Origin: Stenocarpella maydis
Taxonomy: Eukaryota > Ascomycota > Sordariomycetes > Diaporthales > Diaporthaceae
Direction: 5' to 3'
Length of the DNA: 64,000 nucleotides
Assembly (NCBI GenBank): GCA_002270565.1
Contig: NQMI01000190.1
Coordinates: 1-64,000 of the forward strand
Part shown: positions 59,779 to 64,000 of the stretch, piece by piece
Layout of the letters: the number at the start of each line of letters is the position of its first letter
Position numbering within the stretch: the stretch's first letter is position 1
The notes under the pieces: model-generated
The model's input: the letters and a program-made list of their open reading frames with translations, nothing else
What the model was told of the DNA's origin: nothing
The model's database searches: none
Position numbers and translations under genes: made by a program

Positions 59779-60764
59779 AGGTATAATTAGAGTGAAAGGT
59801 ATTAGTATAAAAGGTTATATTAAGTATTATGAAGTCTTGCTATAGGCGAAGGCAGGAGCTACTCAACCGCTAGTCTCACAGGAGAGGACAATATAGATAC
59901 CTGGAATACCCTCATACTATTAACGCCAGCCATCCTGACCGCAAGGGGTGCCAACAATAGTAGAAGCTCCAAGCTTACTAATCAGAAGGATAGCGGTTGG
60001 TAGGGCAGGAACCTCTTTAACTCCCTATAGAAGCATACAACATCTAGCACTACCATCGCCCAACCTAACATCATACAATATCAGATAATATCTTGGATAT
60101 AGTATTTAATAGGGTAACCAGACGTTATAATAATAACTTAAAAGGGAAAACTAAAGAGGGGCCTAATTAGTTAAACTAGGGCTTTATTATACCTAGTTTA
60201 CCTATATTAGGGAATTAGCGTGCTAAACCTTTAGGTGCTATATCTAAGGGTAAGAGAGTTTTAGGTAATATAAGTGGTTGGGATCCACTAAACCTTCTTA
60301 ATATTAGTCCTTTATATCCCTTCTAAGGAAATGAGCTTTAATTAGATGCTATTAAATCTGATTAGAATGAATTTCTGAGGCCTAAGGATATAAATCCCTT
60401 AGTAGCTTTTCTAGGAATATATAGCTAGGCTAGAGGTTCTATACTTTACTACTGAATTAGGTATACTGGGAGGGGGTCTAAGATATAGCCGAGGTGATAG
60501 AGTCAGCTTGGTATAGAGATTAGACCAGCCTTGTATATACCTGCTCCTATTGCCATTGGGTTAACTATAGGCGACTCGGGAGGGTGAATCTGGCTTTTGT
60601 ATGATAGCAAAATCCTCTGTTAAGAGTAAGAGGGCGCTGTAGCTCTAATCAGAATCAAATGGTATTAGAAGTGTGGAGATTTACTCCCCTGAAGTGGCTA
60701 ATAACCTTATAAATAAAATAGGGAATCCAGGCCTAAAAGCTGAGGAACTTTATAATGGCTAAAA

Positions 60765-60800
60765 AAACCTCGTTAGCTGAAGAAACCTTGTTAGCTGAAG
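60765..60800. repeat. 18-bp direct repeat
   Basis: aaacctcgttagctgaag is followed directly by aaaccttgttagctgaag, differing by one C-to-T change at a former CpG, with a third partial aaacct. It is a small tandem repeat within the AT-rich block. Confidence 0.85.
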
Positions 60801-61026
60801 AAACCTATGTTCGATTTATAGGGCAGACATTAGTGAAAATGGCCCAAAGGGGAGAGCGAGAGGATAAAACCTCCACACATACAAAAAGGCACACGTTCTG
60901 CTAGAGCCCTAATCAAGCAACCACCCCAAGAGGAGCGTGGAAGGCAAGAAGAGGAGCCCCTAATGCGATAGGAGAGTTATAAGGGAATAGAGGGTGCTAA
61001 AAAGTAGAGGCAGAAAAAGAGGGGAC

Positions 61027-61430
61027 AAGAAATAGTTTCACAGTATACACGTATATATCTGATAAATATAAATTCACAGGGTATAAAACGATTGATTCTC
61101 TAAGACTAGAAATTTCTTAAAAGCAATGCAGGAAGGCCCTTCTTATAGCCTTGGAGGGGGGGAGATACAAGGCTGTTTTCCTCCGGATTCAGAAACATGC
61201 CGGTTCCCCTAGACCCCGGAACAGCATAAGAAATGTTTTACAAATATACATATATATCTGATAGATATAAATTCATAAGGTATAAAAAGATTAATTCTTT
61301 AGAACTAGAAATTTCTTAAAAGTAATATAGGAAGGCCCCTTCTTATAGTCTTGGAGGGGGGGGGGATGCTAAGGCTAGTTTTCCTCTAGATTCCAAAATA
61401 TGCTAGTTCCCCTAGACTCTAGAATATACC
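61027..61430. repeat. tandem duplication, 201-bp period, with unequal RIP
   Basis: Units start aagaaatagttt (61027) and aagaaatgtttt (61228) and share gataaatataaattca, tagaaatttcttaaaag and cttggaggggg. Unit 2 has further C-to-T and G-to-A changes (e.g. ccgg to ctag, catg to tatg), so it is the more mutated copy. The ends resemble non-coding termini of an element; identity unknown. Confidence 0.85.
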
Positions 61431-64000
61431 CCTCTCTAAACCATTATAAAGAATAAGCAATAGTTTGCCGAAAATAACTAAAATTACTTTCCTCCTTTAA
61501 TTAGATAAGCTACCTGAATTTAGCTTTATTAGACCCTTTATAGCTCTTAATTTCTAGCCCACTTATCCCTACTCTCATTCTGCTATAGTATACTTAATTT
61601 GTAATCTTTCTCCTCTTACTTAGCTGCCTTTTTATAAGCCTAGGATTAATGGCTGTTACTAATTGCTAGTATAGGAACCCAGCAATTTGCTTCCTTAGTC
61701 TTTACCTACCTACTTACATTCCAGTTATACTTCTAAATTAATATGATTCTTATTATAACAGGCAATAGGTAATATAATAGCGGTATAGCTGGAATAAAGG
61801 ATAGAAATAATAATAAAGACCTTAAGATACCTAATTACTTAGGGGTTATCCTACCTATATTTATATTTCCTCCTAGAGATATATTCTTAATGCTTGCTTC
61901 TAATATTTGCTATAAGAGAAGTTTAATAGAGTTACCCTATAGTATTCTAGCCCTGCTTTAATTAGGTGTTTGTAGAGTAGTTCTTGCTTTACTTAGTATC
62001 CCAAGACTATCTTCTCCATATGTCCATACCCTATCTGCCTGAGGTAGAGGCTTAGGTGTCTTGGATGGGTCCTTGTGAAGCCTAAGCCCAGATATTGTAA
62101 TCAGATCCTTTACGGCTATACTAGGTATTTTAGATATTAAAAGCTTGGGAGAGTGCTAACCTGTTATTAAGGATTCTAGTTTTAAATGGGTCTTTTATTG
62201 GGTCTACACTAGCTTTATAATCTTAGTTTTCTTAATTATAGATGCTATATGGGTTGGGAAATCTTAGCTGCTATATAGAGTTAATATCATTAAAATTTAT
62301 AATAAAGGGTAATACTAAAAGTCATGCTTTAAGGCCAACCTAATTAGAAGGGTCTGAGTACTCAATAGTAGGCATAAGGGCATTAGGATTATTTATGGGG
62401 CTGACTTAGCCTTTTGGACTATTAATAGTTGTAAATTAAATTAATAAGGATCCTTTTGTCTTTTCCTTACCTTTCTTTATTATTTGCTAGCTTAAGGAAG
62501 ATATCTTTCTGATTAGTTAGATTAGGGAAAAGGGTGCTAAGGTAAGAAGAAATTAGGTGATGGAGGGGAGGTAATAAGTTTTAAGGGTAGAGGTTGATAA
62601 TTGCAGCAGCTTTTGAGTCTTAATGATGTAAGTTATACTATACTAATTAGAGATTAGCTAAGGTATAGTAGTTATAGAAAAAGTGGTTGGGTTGGAGGTT
62701 ATAGTAGAAAGGTAGGCTTTTATTAGAAGGGGAGCCTTAAGATGGGTGAATTACTTAAGCTAGTAAATTACTTAACTTTCTTCCCTTTTCTGCTAGGTAG
62801 CAACCTTTGCTACTTTAAATGCTTCTAATAAGAGCTCTTCTCTCTAACTTTTTATATTTAAAGTTGCTTTTCCCCTATTAATCCTTTTCTTTAACTTCCC
62901 CCTTAATAATATTATTAACTATTAATTATTAATCTTATTATTAAACTATTGAGCCTTTTTAATTAAATAACCTTTGTTATTACTATATCTTCTCCTCCTT
63001 AATTAAGCTAAGAAGAGAAAGGAAAGGGTAAGAAGCAATTGCCTTTTATTATTAGGGTCTTTAAAACATATAATCCTCCTCTTATCTATAAAGAGGGTAT
63101 CTATACCTACTTCTAGCTAAATGCAATCCTATTATAAAACTAGGTTTATAAATTACTACTTTATAAGGCCTTTATAATAAATATAAATATATTACCTTAA
63201 GGGTGGAGGCAAGGATCTTTAGGTCCTGTGGACTCTCTCCTTAATATACAAATTTAAGCTACTCAAACTATTCTTTCCCTTTCTAAAAGCCCCAGAGGCT
63301 CATAAGTACCTATAGTCTTACCTTAGCACTTTAATTAAAGGAGGTCTGAATAATGTTTTTATTAAGCATACAAATAGTAGCCCTTATAAGAAGTATATAT
63401 CTCAACTATGCTAGGGGAATAACCTTTATTAGGGCCTGGCTCTCCTTATCGCCTTCTTTAGTTATTATAATGTAAACTCATATAACTATTATATGCAGCA
63501 GATGGGGGCCAACTATAATTAAATAACTCTCTAAGGCATTATCCCCATTGTAATCCCTTTCTTTAAGTGCTAATTGCTTTAAGGATTTCAAGATAATGCT
63601 TATACTAATTATATCTATTATATTAAGAGTTACCTTTATAATTTTAAGATGCTAAAGATTTCTAAGGGTAGTTATAACTATATTACTAATATGCGTTCTA
63701 ATTTAATTAATAAGCCTCTAAATATGCCTCCTTTAAAGCTCTTACTAGGCAAGTATACTAAGGCAGCCACTAAGATAGAATATAAGGAAACTTGCGCGGA
63801 TGCTATAGGTAAGATTACCGGATATATGCCCAGGAAGTTTAAGTATAAGCCTATGGATCTCTAATTATAGTTGTAAGGTGATTAGAAGGGTTAGGTAAGG
63901 TAGGGGTGGATTTAGGTTTTTTAGGTTTCTAATACTTCTTTTAGTAGTAAATTAAGAACTAATGATTTTTATCTTATATATAGTCTTAAGAGAAGTATAC
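61431..64000. other. AT-rich relic DNA, element not identified
   Basis: No open frame above 71 codons occurs and stops are dense on both strands. A 71-codon frame at 63649-63864 (plus) continues a readable peptide upstream and ends PRKFKYKPMDL; it may be a fragment of a degraded element protein. Minus-strand pieces near 61900-62100 also read as peptides broken by TAG. I could not assign either to a family. Confidence 0.5.

Larger units (their letters stand above)
53541..64000. repeat. AT-rich RIP-affected repeat block
   Basis: From about 53540 base composition shifts abruptly to AT-rich, with dense TAA/TAG/TAT in every frame and no long open frame for over 10 kb (longest 60-97 codons). Recognisable protein fragments carry Trp/Gln-to-stop and Asp-to-Asn changes, all transitions. 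This is the pattern of repeat-induced point mutation acting on transposons in ascomycetes. 53541-54006 itself shows only TA-rich sequence with no identified element. The block runs off the window. Confidence 0.85.

Noticed and set aside
60565..60590. aggcgactcgggag as a retroelement primer-binding site
   Set aside because: It lies on the strand opposite to the Gypsy pol and no LTR edge abuts it; too short to support.
61900..62100. LINE-type reverse transcriptase remnant on the minus strand
   Set aside because: Peptide fragments are readable but no reverse transcriptase motif could be placed, so no family was assigned.
1..64000. tRNA or rRNA genes
   Set aside because: I looked for A/B-box and TpsiC-arm patterns by eye and found no stretch that also folds as a tRNA; a tRNAscan run could overturn this.

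Overview
The window is nuclear DNA of a filamentous ascomycete, most likely a sordariomycete. Evidence: short (52-75 bp) introns with GT..AG ends and gctaac/gctgac branch sites, GC-rich fungal coding sequence, a fungal Zn2Cys6 regulator, and a right-hand block with repeat-induced point mutation (RIP). No species can be named from the sequence alone.

Layout. 1-3982 is gene-free. About 4-53.3 kb is a conserved, gene-dense block of eleven protein genes: MLH1 (+), RPN1 (-), RIO2 (+), a two-RRM RNA-binding protein (-), NADPH-cytochrome P450 reductase (-), PAG1/TAO3 (+), URB1 (+), an eIF4E-binding 4E-T/EAP1-like protein (+), SEC1 (-), a Zn2Cys6 transcription factor (-), a DUF676/ROG1-type serine esterase (-) and a cyclin-L-like protein (-); counted individually these are twelve. 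About 53.54-64.0 kb is AT-rich, stop-riddled repeat DNA holding a 936-bp inverted-repeat structure, a Ty3/Gypsy pol relic on the minus strand, and tandem duplications.

The genes are housekeeping functions with no shared pathway: DNA mismatch repair, protein turnover, 40S and 60S ribosome maturation, mRNA regulation, electron supply to P450s, polarised growth (PAG1/TAO3 and SEC1 both act in tip growth and secretion), lipid hydrolysis and a transcription-linked cyclin. Most are spliced, so simple reading frames miss first or last exons. I rebuilt exon structures by hand from splice signals; every joined model keeps its frame and restores expected family sequence (e.g. the 18-nt last exon of the reductase encoding EDVWS, and the 34-codon first exon of the 4E-T-like gene that carries the YxxxxLL eIF4E-binding motif).

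The most unusual DNA is at the right end. Two ~297-bp LTR-like arms face away from each other around a core of 24-bp repeats, one arm far more RIP-mutated than the other. Next to it a Gypsy pol has catalytic aspartates in protease, reverse transcriptase and integrase changed to asparagine by transitions, while its RNase H region stays nearly open. I found no CRISPR array, rRNA or tRNA gene, and no clear evidence of a wholly new system.
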